Shown: in pieces, positions 12,524 to 22,888 of the stretch
How the letters are laid out: the number at the start of each line of letters is the position of its first letter
Numbering within the stretch: the stretch's first letter is position 1
Assembly: GCA_000611775.1 (NCBI GenBank)
Contig: KK106983.1
Coordinates: 4,841,818-4,905,817 of the forward strand
Origin: Umbilicaria muhlenbergii
Lineage: Eukaryota > Ascomycota > Lecanoromycetes > Umbilicariales > Umbilicariaceae
Direction: 5' to 3'
DNA: 64,000 nucleotides
Notes under the pieces: generated by a model
The model's input: only the letters and a program-made list of their open reading frames with translations
Told to the model about the DNA's origin: nothing
Database searches by the model: none
Translations under genes and position numbers: made by a program

Positions 12524-15500
12524 ATGGAGGCCGCTTACCTTTCCTCCGCCGACGAGGTTTTGAACCATTTTCACGTAGAGGAGAACTCTGGGCTTTCACA
12601 CGGACAGGTTGAGACGAATAGGGACAAGTTCGGGCGCAACGGTACTGTACATCACCATACTGCTCACCCAGGATAACAGCCGTGCTAACTTCGGTATTCT
12701 GTAGCTCTACCGGAGGACCCTTCGACGCCGCTCTGGCAGCTTGTTTTAGAACAGTTCAAAGACCAGTTGGTCCTCATCCTGCTGGGTTCAGCAGCCATCT
12801 CATTTGTGCTTGCCCTCTTCGAAGGAGGAGACGATTGGACTGCGTTTGTGGACCCAGTTGTGGTTAGTAGATTCGACGTCGCAATCTATAACACAGAAGC
12901 TGACACACCTACGCAATCAGATTCTGACCATCCTCATTCTAAATGCCATTGTCGGAGTTTCCCAGGAGAGTAGCGCTGAGAAAGCCATCGCCGCGCTACA
13001 GGAATACTCGGCCAACGAAGCAAAGGTGGTCCGTGACGGAGCCCTGAAGCGGATAAAAGCAGAGGAACTAGTCCCTGGCGATGTTATCTCCGTCGCGGTT
13101 GGAGACCGGATTCCGGCGGATTGCAGGGTGCTTTCTATCCAAAGCAACAGCTTCAGGGTGGACCAAGCCATCCTGACGGGCGAGAGCGAGAGCGTCGGCA
13201 AGGAAACCTATGCCATCAAGGATTCACAAGCGGTCAAGCAAGATCAGATCAATATGCTCTTCTCTGGAACAACTGTCGTCACCGGCCATGCCACTGCTTT
13301 GGTCGTTCTGACCGGAGCTTCCACTGCCATCGGCGACATCCATGAAAGCATTACTTCGCAAATATCGGAGCCAACACCTTTGAAGCAGAAGCTGAACGAT
13401 TTCGGCGATCTGCTTGCAAAGGTGATCACGGTCATCTGTATCCTCGTTTGGCTCATCAACATCCAGCATTTCAACGATCCTTCACATGGAAGTTGGGCAA
13501 AGGGTGCTATCTACTATCTCAAGGTAGGCGCGCCATCAGTCCTCTTCTTCACTCTGCGTTACTAACGATGTACAGATCGCAGTTTCTCTTGGTGTGGCCG
13601 CCATTCCAGAAGGACTTGCCGTCGTCATAACAACCTGCCTTGCGCTTGGTACTAGGAAAATGGCAGCGAAGAACGCTGTAGTTCGCAGTCTGCCCTCTGT
13701 TGAAACTCTCGGCAGCTGCAGCGTGATTTGCTCAGATAAGACCGGTACTCTCACGACGAACCAGATGAGTGTAAACAAGGTCGTGTTCCTCAACGAGTCT
13801 GGTACAGGCTTAGATGAAATAAACGTTGAGGGAACAACTTTTGCCCCCGAGGGCCGTCTTTTGTTCGGAAGCAGAGTCGTGGAGAACCTTGCGGCCACGT
13901 CTGCAACAGTGTTGAAGATGACTGAAGTTGCAGCGCTTTGTAACGAAGCTCAGCTGTCCTTCGACTCGAAACATGGCACTTATAGCAGTGTCGGAGAGCC
14001 CACTGAAGGCGCCTTGCGTGTTCTGGTCGAGAAGATAGGAACTCCAGATCCAACCTTCAACGACCAGAAAAGAACCCTCCGCGCGCAGGAGAGGTTGCAT
14101 CATGCCAGCAAGCACTACGAGACCAAATCTCCGCTTCAGGCCACATACGAATTCTCCCGAGACCGGAAGAGCATGTCTGTGCTCGTGGGTCAGGGCAAAC
14201 AACAACGTCTTCTCGTGAAGGGTGCGCCAGAGTCTATCCTTGAAAGGTGTTCGCACACTTTGTTAGGTCCCGAAGGCAAGAAGGTACCGCTTGACAAGCA
14301 ACTTACTGGCCTCCTATCGCAAGAAGTGGTCGAATACGGCAATCGTGGGCTTCGTGTTATTGCCCTTGCTAGCGTTGAGGACGTAGCGTCACAGCCTTTG
14401 TTAAAGACAGCCAAGACCACGAATGAGTATACTCAGCTAGAGCAAGGCATGACGTTGCTCGGCCTTGTAGGAATGTTAGACCCTCCACGCCCAGAGGTAG
14501 CCGAGTCGATTCGACGCTGTAAGGAGGCAGGAATCCGGGTTGTGGTCATCACCGGAGACAATAAGAATACTGCGGAAAGCATTTGCCGTCAAATTGGAGT
14601 CTTTGAACCGTATGAAGATCTCCAGGGTAAGAGCTATACAGGTCGAGAGTTCGACGCTTTGAGCGAAAGTGGGAAGCTGCAAGCAGCTAAGACTGCACTA
14701 CTGTTTTCGAGGACCGAGCCGACACATAAATCCAAACTCGTGGACTTACTTCAGTCAACCGGGGAGGTGGTTGCAATGACTGGAGATGGTGTCAACGACG
14801 CCCCGGCTCTTAAGAAATCGGATATCGGCGTCGCGATGGGCTCTGGAACAGACGTGGCTAAGCTGGCAGCTGACATGGTGCTTGCGGACGATAACTTCGC
14901 AACGATCGAAGTTGCTGTCGAAGAGGGGAGGTCCATCTACAACAATACTCAACAGTTCATTCGCTACCTCATATCTTCGAACATCGGAGAGGTTGTATCG
15001 ATATTCTTGACAGCCGCGGCAGGTATGCCTGAAGCTCTGATCCCCGTACAGCTTCTCTGGGTCAACCTTGTTACGGATGGTCTGCCAGCAACTGCACTTT
15101 CTTTCAACCCTCCGGACCACGATGTGATGAGGAGACCCCCCAGGAAGCGTGATGAAGCACTTATATCTGGGTGGCTCTTCTTCCGCTATTTGGTAATTGG
15201 GATCTACGTTGGCGGCGCCACAGTGTTTGGATATGCATGGTGGTTCATGTTCAATGCAGAAGGCCCTCAGATCACATTTTGGCAATTGGTAGGTCTATTA
15301 CCTTAAGACTCGTTCTCGAAAAGAATGCTGACTGGCTTCTCACAGTCTCATTTCCACCAATGCTCATCGCAATTCCCGGAAGTTGGTTGTGAGATTTTCA
15401 CGAATGACAATGCAAAGGCAGCTTCCACGGTATCACTTTCAATGTACGCCCCTGCTAGAATCTTTGCAAATTGCAGCAGCTGACTGCTCATAACAGACTC

Positions 15501-15859
15501 GTAGTCATTGAGATGCTGAACGCTATGAACGCCTTATCATCTAGCGAATCTCTTCTGACATTACCTCTTTGGGAAAACATGATGCTTGTATACGCCATCA
15601 CCCTATCCATGGCTCTCCACTTCGCCCTCCTTTACATTCCCTTCTTGCAGGGTCTGTTCTCGATCATCCCACTCAACTGGAATGAGTGGCAAGCAGTATT
15701 ACTCATCAGTCTACCTGTCATGTAAGTCCAACCGGTCCGCGCATTCTTGCCGAGCTTCCGCTAACTCCGTTCGCCAGATTCATCGACGAGATCCTCAAGT
15801 TCTTTGAAAGGAAATTGTATCTTCCGAAGCCGCTAGAGTCAAGACCGAAGAAGGAGTAG
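12524..15859 (+). CDS. SERCA-type P-type Ca2+ ATPase
   Basis: ER-type calcium pump that uses ATP to move Ca2+ from the cytosol into the lumen. Seven exons (12524-12641, 12705-12862, 12921-13523, 13576-15288, 15346-15443, 15497-15721, 15778-15859) give 998 residues, the normal SERCA length. The N-terminus resembles animal SERCA ([16 protein letters not shown]). Key motifs: actuator loop ILTGESESV near residue 177; Ca2+-binding helix 4 [19 protein letters not shown]; phosphorylation site [10 protein letters not shown] with Asp near 347; and hinge [17 protein letters not shown] near 695. Helix 5/6 Ca2+ ligands follow in SNIGEVVS and [12 protein letters not shown], which argues for a true SERCA rather than a PMR1-type Golgi pump. 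The C-terminus ends ESRPKKE, a lysine-containing tail compatible with ER retrieval. All junctions keep phase. Confidence 0.96.
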
Positions 15860-16145
15860 ACACGGAGTGTAGAATTTACATCCCACATAGACATTAGATA
15901 GATCACTAGATAATCTGCGGCGCATGACAGCATGAAGGATGATTTGTACATTAGTTGGTTTCCATACAGCCCAAGGCATTTCTTTCTATCAATGGGCGAG
16001 CTATTTAGACGGACGCTGCACTCATGGATGCGTATTGATTTGAAACCCTGTAGGAAACATGTAACCCTGTGTGACCAAGCTGTGATATACCTCTATTGCA
16101 GTACACTAAGCTCGCTGTCGCCGTACGCCCAAACCGCATCCAGCA
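15860..16145. other. Convergent 3' region (Ca2+ ATPase / PUP3)
   Basis: 286 bp between two convergent stop codons. No gene or terminator motif that I can support. Confidence 0.4.
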
Positions 16146-16962
16146 CTAATCTTGCCTGCCCTTGAGTAACCTCTTCGTAACCTTGTCTTTCTCTATGAGA
16201 TAGACGTGTGCTCCCCACCCGGCCAACGCATCCCTGTCCACCGCATTCAGCAACGCCTGCGATATCGTCTCGAAGAGATCCTCAGGTTCCTAAGCAAACC
16301 AGCAACACATCAGCAATCCAAACCCCCATATTGCTCATGCCTACACACTACTTGTATCACTCACCAGATCCGGTTCCCACAACCCCTCACAAGTCCCAAA
16401 CAGCTGATCACTCGCCGTCCCCGACACAATAAAGTCCTTGGCGAAATCAATACACCCAATACTATCGAACCCGCAAATAAACGGCTTCCCCGTCGTCCGA
16501 TTTATGCCCGCCACGACGGGGCTCACAAAGTACGCTCCGAACCGCTTCTCGTACAGACTCGAGGACACCAGGTTCGCCATCGTCTGCGGGGATATGGGCC
16601 GCTCTTCGCGCAGGCGGTACATGTTTACTTTAAAGCGGAAGAGGTCGCTGACGGTGTGCACGTCGGTGGCGAGGCCGGTGAGACCCAGGTAGACGTCGCC
16701 GTAGGGGAAGATTTTCGGGAAGTTGTTCGAGACGGTGAGGGATTGGAGGCCCAGGCGCAGGTCGCAGGCGATGGCGACGCAGTCTTTGCCGACCATGGCG
16801 ACGCAGGCACCGCCGTCTGAGGGAGGGGGTTAGTGGGATGTGGTCATGGGGACATTGAGGGTGGGCTGGGGGGATATACTGATGCTGAAGGGTGAGCTCT
16901 GCCAGAGTGAGGTGTTAGTTGGGCATAGCTTTGAGAGGTGGGGTTTGGGAGGTTCGTACCAT
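16146..16962 (-). CDS. PUP3: 20S proteasome subunit beta-3
   Basis: Non-catalytic beta-ring subunit of the 20S proteasome, 205 residues. Four exons: 16960-16962, 16880-16898, 16365-16816, 16146-16289. The first coding exon is the ATG alone, directly followed by a GTACGA donor. Exon 2 is 19 nt. Splicing yields [20 protein letters not shown], which matches the beta-3 N-terminus (short, no propeptide or catalytic Thr1). Further signatures are [47 protein letters not shown] and the C-terminal [20 protein letters not shown]. The + strand changes from C-rich to G-rich inside this gene near 16.6 kb. Confidence 0.95.
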
Positions 16963-17717
16963 GCTTCCAAAGATGTTTACTGAGCTGGAGACTATTTGGA
17001 GATGTGAGTTGTGACGGTATTTCTGGGGTCTTTGGCGTGAGATGGTGGTTAAGGTATGATTGGGGGGTGGTAGCTCAGGTCTACGCGTTCGAGAGCCGCA
17101 AAGCTGCCAGATACGCTAGCTCTGGCGAGAGCGCCAAGAAGACGGAAATTTGCCCGACATCACTCTCGATTATTACTTGCCTACAGAGAATCAGGAACCA
17201 CTACATTGCTCTTTCACGTCAGATGATAGACGAACAGCTTGAGTTGAGTCAGAGCCTTTCGGGAACTACCTTGGACACTCGATGTGCATATTTAATGAAA
17301 AAGTGGTGATCGTAGAAGAAGGTCTAACTACATCATTTCTTACAAGCTCTTTCATCCTTTCTACCTTCTTATTACTAAAGTTTTTCACAGTTCTCTTCAT
17401 CTGCTCTCTCAATCGTTTTTTCTTATTTGCCATTCTTTCACCTCTGCTGTTCTTTAAGGTCTTTATTAAAGTCTTAGCTTTCTCAGCTGTCTCAATTCAT
17501 TAGACATCGAACGTAACTCAGCTCAACCTTCAAACCTGAACTGACAATGCGCATATCTCGTGGGCTAACTATTAAACTAACTACATTTGAACCCTGCTAT
17601 CTCGTTAGGCCCCTGCTACGATCTATTGTTGAATATTCCCAAAAGGGCCAAAAGCTCGACCCACTCTCCGCTCTCACAACCCTAACGGATTCTCCGCCGT
17701 CTGTTCCATCATCATTG

Positions 17718-17737
17718 CAGTGTTCCGAATAGTCTAG
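17718..17737 (+). repeat. Left terminal inverted repeat
   Basis: 20 bp, perfect inverted match to 17921-17940. Confidence 0.85.
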
Positions 17738-17920
17738 CCCGTCTAACCGTCTAGCTAGCCTGCTCGGTAGGGAGAGGTGGAAGGATAGGCACGTGGTTTA
17801 GCCCTTGGTGGCGGCAAAAAATCCATCGATAAAGGCCTGCCTGCATGTACATTTAACCCTTTCAACCCCCCCCCCCCTTTTTTTTTTCTTCTTTATTTAC
17901 CCCGCAAGACTTTCTACGGT

Positions 17921-17940
17921 CTAGACTATTCGGAACACTG
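17921..17940 (-). repeat. Right terminal inverted repeat
   Basis: 20 bp, perfect inverted match to 17718-17737. Confidence 0.85.
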
Positions 17941-18537
17941 ACTTCATGCCCCCTCAAGGCTCATGCATCTCATCGTCCTGCTTCCTCTGCACTTTCGCCA
18001 TTCTCCACTTCTTCTCCACACCATTGATATGAACTACTGCCGACCAAGCCTCTGCCACCTCAGCCGCTCGCCCTCACTTCATGATCCCGTTGTCCATGTA
18101 TCAGGGCGGCTGACACAGGTCAGCTGCCATTGATGTCGATCTGCGGGTTGGTTGGTGCTGCCCGTCCAACTCGAGGTGTTGGCGAGTGAAACAAGATAGG
18201 GACTACAGCTCAGGGAAGGAGATAGAAGTGGCGCTGAGATGCACACACTGTCTGGCTGCGAATAGCGAAAATATTGTGCCTAGCATGCAGTACGACAACA
18301 TAGGAGACACCCCAGCGCAGACAGAGCATTGCAAATAGTGCAAGTTATAAAGTAAGAGAATTGGAGGCAACCATCCATGACTCAGGGGCTGCTCACGTCA
18401 ATCCATATCGAGATTGGACCGAGAAGTCCAAATCGCTCCCTGTAGAAGATCTGCTTCACGGCTTCTCGAGCTGGAATTGCAGCGGGGAAAGGTGTCTATA
18501 TGTGAGCTTGTCAAGCCCAGAGATCCCCAGCGAACAT

Positions 18538-19473
18538 TTACAACACTCCCTTCTCCTCATCCTTGACACCTTCCACCATTGCCTTGGGATCTTTGATTCT
18601 CTCCAGATAGGCGTCCCAGCCTTCTGCCTGATACAACTTCACCGTTTCCACCGGGTCATCGGCGGCATAGATCCCACGGCCAGCGATGATAAAATCGGCG
18701 CCTCTCCCAATAGCATTCTTTGGAGTCTGATATTGCTGGCCAAGCTTGTCGCCTGTAGATGATCGGTTGACGCCCGTTGTAAATACAACAAAATCTTCTC
18801 CTTCCGTTTCCGGCACGTCTGTCACAACGGATCCTAACTCTTGCGTCGCCACAAAACCAATGACAAAGGAGCTATGTTTCCTCGCAAGCTGGACTGAGGA
18901 TTTTGTGTAGGCGCCTGTCGCCAGGGAACCTTTGGATGTCATCTCCGCAAGGATAATCAGGGCCCTGTCTCCCGAATACGGGAAATCCTTCGACTCGGCC
19001 GTCTGAGCTATTGCCTCGATGATGCCTTCACCGGCAAGGACACTTGCATTGACAATATGGGCAAACTCCGAAATGCGTAGGGCTCCGCCATGATACTGCA
19101 ACTGCGCAGTATGCCCAATATCGACGAACTTCCGATCTTCGAATATGAGGAAGCCGTGTTTTTCCGAGAGGCGTTTCAGGCCGGCCACCGTCTTCTCACT
19201 GAAATCCGAGACGATGTCAATGTGGGTCTTGAACACAACGATATATGGACCGAGCCCTGGGCCAAAACTACGTCAGTGCGCAGGCTTTTCGCTAGACGCA
19301 TCAAGGTGTTACTTGCGATCAGCCAGATCAAGAAGGGCATCAGTTTTTGTGAGGTCGGCTGATATCACCACGTTAGACTGCTTGTTCTCAGAAATGGTAA
19401 ATAGCTTCTTCACTATTGGATTTGCATGCTGCTGGGCCCGAACAGAGTACGGAAGATACGATCGGGACGTCAT
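18538..19473 (-). CDS. URA3: Orotidine 5'-phosphate decarboxylase
   Basis: Converts OMP to UMP and CO2, the last step of de novo UMP synthesis, in the cytosol (pyrG/pyr4 in moulds). Two exons, 19313-19473 and 18538-19267, with a 45-nt intron (GTAACA...GTAG), give 296 residues. The splice joins LADRN to [20 protein letters not shown]. The catalytic Asp-Lys-Asp network is in [14 protein letters not shown]. The substrate loop [20 protein letters not shown] and phosphate motif [10 protein letters not shown] are intact. Length and motifs indicate a functional enzyme. A GC donor immediately upstream (GCAAGT) was considered, but it breaks phase, so the GT donor two codons later is used. Confidence 0.96.
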
Positions 19474-20002
19474 TTTCTGGTAGTCGCGAGAAGTTTCTGT
19501 GACATGTGCTTGCTATGGACCGAACCTTCAGCTACTTCGACGGCGAGAAGTTAGCTGCAATCAAATGTGGAACAGCAGAAGTGTGCAGAGACTTCAGTGT
19601 GTACAGAGATGAGGTGCGTGAGGTCAGGATGGACTGAAATTCTAAAAGCCCTAGTCTGCCACGCGGGCAGCACAATAGACCGGAATCTCACTTTAGCAAC
19701 ACAAAGAAGGTACTTTGGATTTGCACTTGAGATTGTAAAAATCACATGTGCTAATCCTAATATCTACAATATTTTAGGGGCTTGAAGTGCGATCTTCTTT
19801 TGCAGCTCAGAGCTTCCCTAATTTAATGGATTCGCTTAATACGCCGCTAAATGCACGTTCAAAATACGTTAGGGGTCTGGAATCAATCCCGGACCCTGTC
19901 TTCGCCCTTATCCCTGATCTACACAGCAAGATGTGAATGTTCTATATCCCGCTTCTGCTGATCTGCTATCTTTTGGGGTCTCTTTGACCTGATGATTGTT
20001 GG
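19474..20002. other. Intergenic between URA3 start and UMP-kinase-like 3' end
   Basis: 529 bp, relatively AT-rich in 19700-19860. I searched the minus strand here for the missing C-terminal UMP-kinase exon (an ETSMPV-like segment) and did not find one. Confidence 0.5.
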
Positions 20003-20597
20003 TCATAGTGTTACCTTCAAGCCGCCTGAATGCCAAAGAGTGAACGTTCGGAAACGTTTTTGAATCACTTCTGTGGAATCGTCAAAGCGACTCGAAGTTG
20101 CTCCGCGCTTTAGGAGTCTTGGGAGCAACACGTTTTCTGGGCAATCGAGGAATAAGATCAAGCTTGGTGGGCAAACCATCTCCTCAAACAGTTTTGCTTG
20201 GTCCATTTCGCGTGCGAAGCCTTGTCACACCATCGCCATCAGTCACGGCTTCGCCGACGAAGTTTCTGCTCAATGACAGGAATGAGAATGTCTGACCGTC
20301 GAGAAGGAAAATCTCGCTCCCGTTATTTGCTACTTCTGCATCCATGGCTCTCCTCGATAAGGTCACTGTGATCTCCTTGGGCCCAATCCTGCCTTCTTCC
20401 ATATTCTTCTTGATGCGCCCACCATATTCGCTGCCGGGACGATTGACTTCAGCCCGCAGCACGTCGCCGATACCCAGATGCTGCAATCGATACTCTTTCG
20501 CGAAGTGAGAGCATTGAGTTCCCTTGCCAGCCCCAGGGCCACCAAGTACAAAAACGACAACAAACAGCGAGGACGGGCTTCTTGAGGGAGCCTGCAT
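20003..20597 (-). CDS. UMP/CMP-kinase-like protein with aberrant C-terminus (possible decaying paralogue)
   Basis: Related to uridylate kinase URA6 (UMP + ATP to UDP + ADP). Two exons (20297-20597, 20003-20220), intron GTCAGA...ACAAG, 172 residues. The P-loop VLGGPGAGKGTQ, the NMP-binding part RIGPKEITVTL and the lid RGATSSRFDDSTEVIQKRF are present. The conserved DGFPRKMDQ reads DGFAREMDQ. After KRFRTF the normal ETSMPVxxYF region and final helix are missing and replaced by TLWHSGGLKVTL. The protein is about 30 residues shorter than URA6 (about 204). It lies just downstream of URA3 on the same strand, catalysing the next pathway step if active. I infer a diverged or degenerating paralogue, with the essential URA6 elsewhere. 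The ATG at 20597 is the only in-frame Met before the P-loop. Confidence 0.72.
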
Positions 20598-20904
20598 TAT
20601 TGTCTTCAATGACCTGTTGCTTTTTGATAGCAACCAACAAGGTGTTCAAGCCATGAGAGTTGATTCGCCAGTTGTACACAAAGATCACCTGCGGTGCTTT
20701 GTGTGACCCCATGACCTATTGCAAGTCGTTCTTGACAGCGAAGCGCCAGGCTGGTACCGGATAGGCACAGTCAGAGGTAGAATCCCTGCCCGACCTAGCC
20801 TCATTCCTGAGCGGTAAGGCACAAGCATGTCCATTAAGGTAAGCTCAGCGCCGGACGGATTTCAAGTCGTCAGCTGTCCCTTCTAGCACCGAAACCTTTG
20901 AGCC
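20598..20904. other. Divergent promoter, UMP-kinase-like / MAK32-like genes
   Basis: 307 bp between the two start codons; no other feature seen. Confidence 0.4.
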
Positions 20905-22127
20905 ATGCCCCAGATCTCTTTCGTATCAGTAGGGCTGGCAGTCCTCGATGAACTGGTCTTCCAGACAATGGAATCATCGCAGGAACCACTTGTAGATGTC
21001 ATAGGCGGGGCAGGAACATATGGTACAAGCTAGTACTTTCGGCTATGTGGAACCTCGCCGCTGACACTCTTCACCTACAGCAACACTCGGGGCCCGCATA
21101 TTTCTACCACCGCCGGATTCGAAATCTGTAGGATGGATGATCCGTGCAGGAAAGGACTTTCCCAGTCATGTTCAGGAGGAGCTTGAACAATGGAACATCT
21201 CGTTACTTTTGAGGAAGCTTTCTGACACTCCATCTACGAGGGCGTCTCTTAAATATCAGGATTCAACCTTTGGCCGTAATATCCCGAAGAATGGAATTGG
21301 TGGCGCTGCCTTGACTAACCTCAGTCCAGCGAAGCAATTCAGATACCTATCGCCTCCCCTGGCGATATCACCAGCGGAGCATCTCAGGTCCACGCCCTTG
21401 CTATCTTCGGCTATGTTTCATTGCCTGGCCAGTCCAGAAGCTCTGGAAGAATTGATCACAAGTCTCATTGATACCCGCTGTGAGGAAAACCTCTACAAGC
21501 GGCCCTTGGTGATTTGGGAACCTGCGCCCCTGTTCTGTGTACCCGAAAACTTGACAGCTACTATACGCGCTGCTCGCCTGGTTGACGTCGTTTCACCCAA
21601 TCATGTCGAACTTGCGGCCTTGTCCGGAGACACCGAGACGGCTTTGACCGCGTCACGGCTAGAGGAAATGGCCACGGGTTTCCTGAAAAGTGGCATAGGG
21701 CCCCATGGAGAGGGGACGATTGTTGTTCGAGCGGGTGATATGGGCTGCTTTGTACGATCAAGGGCCCAAACGACGCGATGGTTCCCGCCCTATCATGTCT
21801 CCGCACTACACACGACGTCGAACCGAGTTGTAGATCCAACGGGAGCGGGAAACGCATTTCTGGGTGCTTATGGTATCGGTCTTTTGGAGACCGGTAACAT
21901 CGTAGAAGCGACCTGCTATGGAGCGGTTGGCGCAAGCTTTGCTCTCGAACAGGTTGGATTGCCGAAGCTGGATACCCTAGATGATGGCAGAGAGGTTTGG
22001 AACGGAGTTGACGTCCGATCGAGACTCTTGGAGTACAGAGAAAGGGTGAGTCTGTGTCCAACACTGACTAAGTTTCCAGCGTAACGCACACAACTCTGAA
22101 CGAGTATCGGAGTATGTCCTAATTTGA
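20905..22127 (+). CDS. PfkB-family carbohydrate kinase, MAK32-like
   Basis: Ribokinase-fold protein of the fungal MAK32 group. Yeast MAK32 is needed for stability of the L-A dsRNA system, but its substrate is unknown. Four exons (20905-21022, 21081-21275, 21330-22045, 22080-22127) give 358 residues, close to yeast MAK32 (363). The N-terminus MPQISFVSVGLAVLDELVF leads to the PfkB signature VIGGAGTYATLGAR, formed across intron 1. Intron 2 (21276-21329) has a textbook TTGACTAACC branch site; its removal gives PKQFRYLSPPLAISPAEHL. The catalytic anion-hole motif is VVDPTGAGNAFLGAY. The last 34-nt intron (22046-22079, GTGAGT...CTGACTAAG...CCAG) is short; reading through it instead would end the protein at 22084 with almost the same length. 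Confidence 0.85.
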
Positions 22128-22888
22128 GACATACATATTCGTGGAGAGTGCCTTTGTTGAGTTTGTGTGCGTCAGAATGTTACAGCAAGAGAACAGAGAT
22201 TTCATATCAAATTAGAAGGCACGACACCCACTTCATTGAGATTTCAGTATAGATCAATTCAACAAATATCAGAATTGTATATTGAATCCACTGATGTTCT
22301 GTCCTCCGTTTCTATTTCATTTTCCTTTGAAATCACATTGGCCGCCGCATGAATCAACCAGCGATTCAGACCGACCTCAGAAGACTTTTTCAAAGCTTAG
22401 GCGTAGATTCATGGCATGGAAAAAGCTAGGGACCTGGAAAACTCCTGGCCAGCTATGTGATGGCAGATTTTCATATAATCGTTCACAGTCTGTTGACAGC
22501 TGTGCACATAGCCGTTTAGTGCATGTTGAGAGCGCTCACAATGAGAAGAGATGGTGTCTGAAGCTTCCTAACTCTAATACAATACTTCTCTTGTCTTCAA
22601 AGTCTCTACTTTTTGAGTGAGATTCAAGTCGTCTTTATTGTGAGCCGCTGCGTATTAGGTCGCCGCGTCCCCGCTTGAGCCAAAAAGATCACTATGACAG
22701 GGCCCGCGGGGTCTGGCATCCCAATATTGCTCTATATGGTGCGGGGATCGCGCTCCGGAAGCCCTTAGTAAGCTAGTAAAGGCAGGCGCTGCGCGCCTGA
22801 CATAAGTTTGAAATGATCAGTGGTTTTGGATTTCTTTATTCTTATATTTATGAGGGCGAAATCACACATTTAAATATGTGAAGTCCAT
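22128..22888. other. Convergent intergenic region with a local GC-rich island
   Basis: AT-rich DNA (22140-22640 and 22800-22888) flanks a GC-rich stretch at about 22640-22800. The stretch contains the inverted repeat CAGGCG-CTGCG-CGCCTG near 22783-22799. No gene supported. Confidence 0.45.

Larger units (their letters stand above)
17718..17940. mobile_element. Candidate MITE with perfect 20-bp terminal inverted repeats
   Basis: The ends CAGTGTTCCGAATAGTCTAG (17718-17737) and its exact reverse complement (17921-17940) enclose 183 bp without coding capacity. CAGTG termini are seen in several cut-and-paste DNA transposon groups. I see no clear target-site duplication: the flanking 8-mers differ (CATCATTG and ACTTCATG), so insertion may be old or the superfamily unusual. 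The interior has a C12-T10 homopolymer pair at 17866-17887. Only one copy is in the window. Confidence 0.6.
16963..18537. other. Intergenic, 1.57 kb, with a candidate MITE
   Basis: AT-rich in 17300-17500 (long T/C-rich tracts). It contains the inverted-repeat element described separately. No coding gene supported; small plus-strand frames at 17282-17503 and 18361-18762 have no recognisable content. Confidence 0.5.

Noticed and set aside
14755-15285. 176-codon minus-strand frame
   Set aside because: Antisense shadow of the Ca2+ ATPase exon.
19313-19322. GC-AG intron in URA3 (donor GCAAGT)
   Set aside because: Phase does not match the acceptor. The GTAACA donor a few bases later keeps frame and is canonical.
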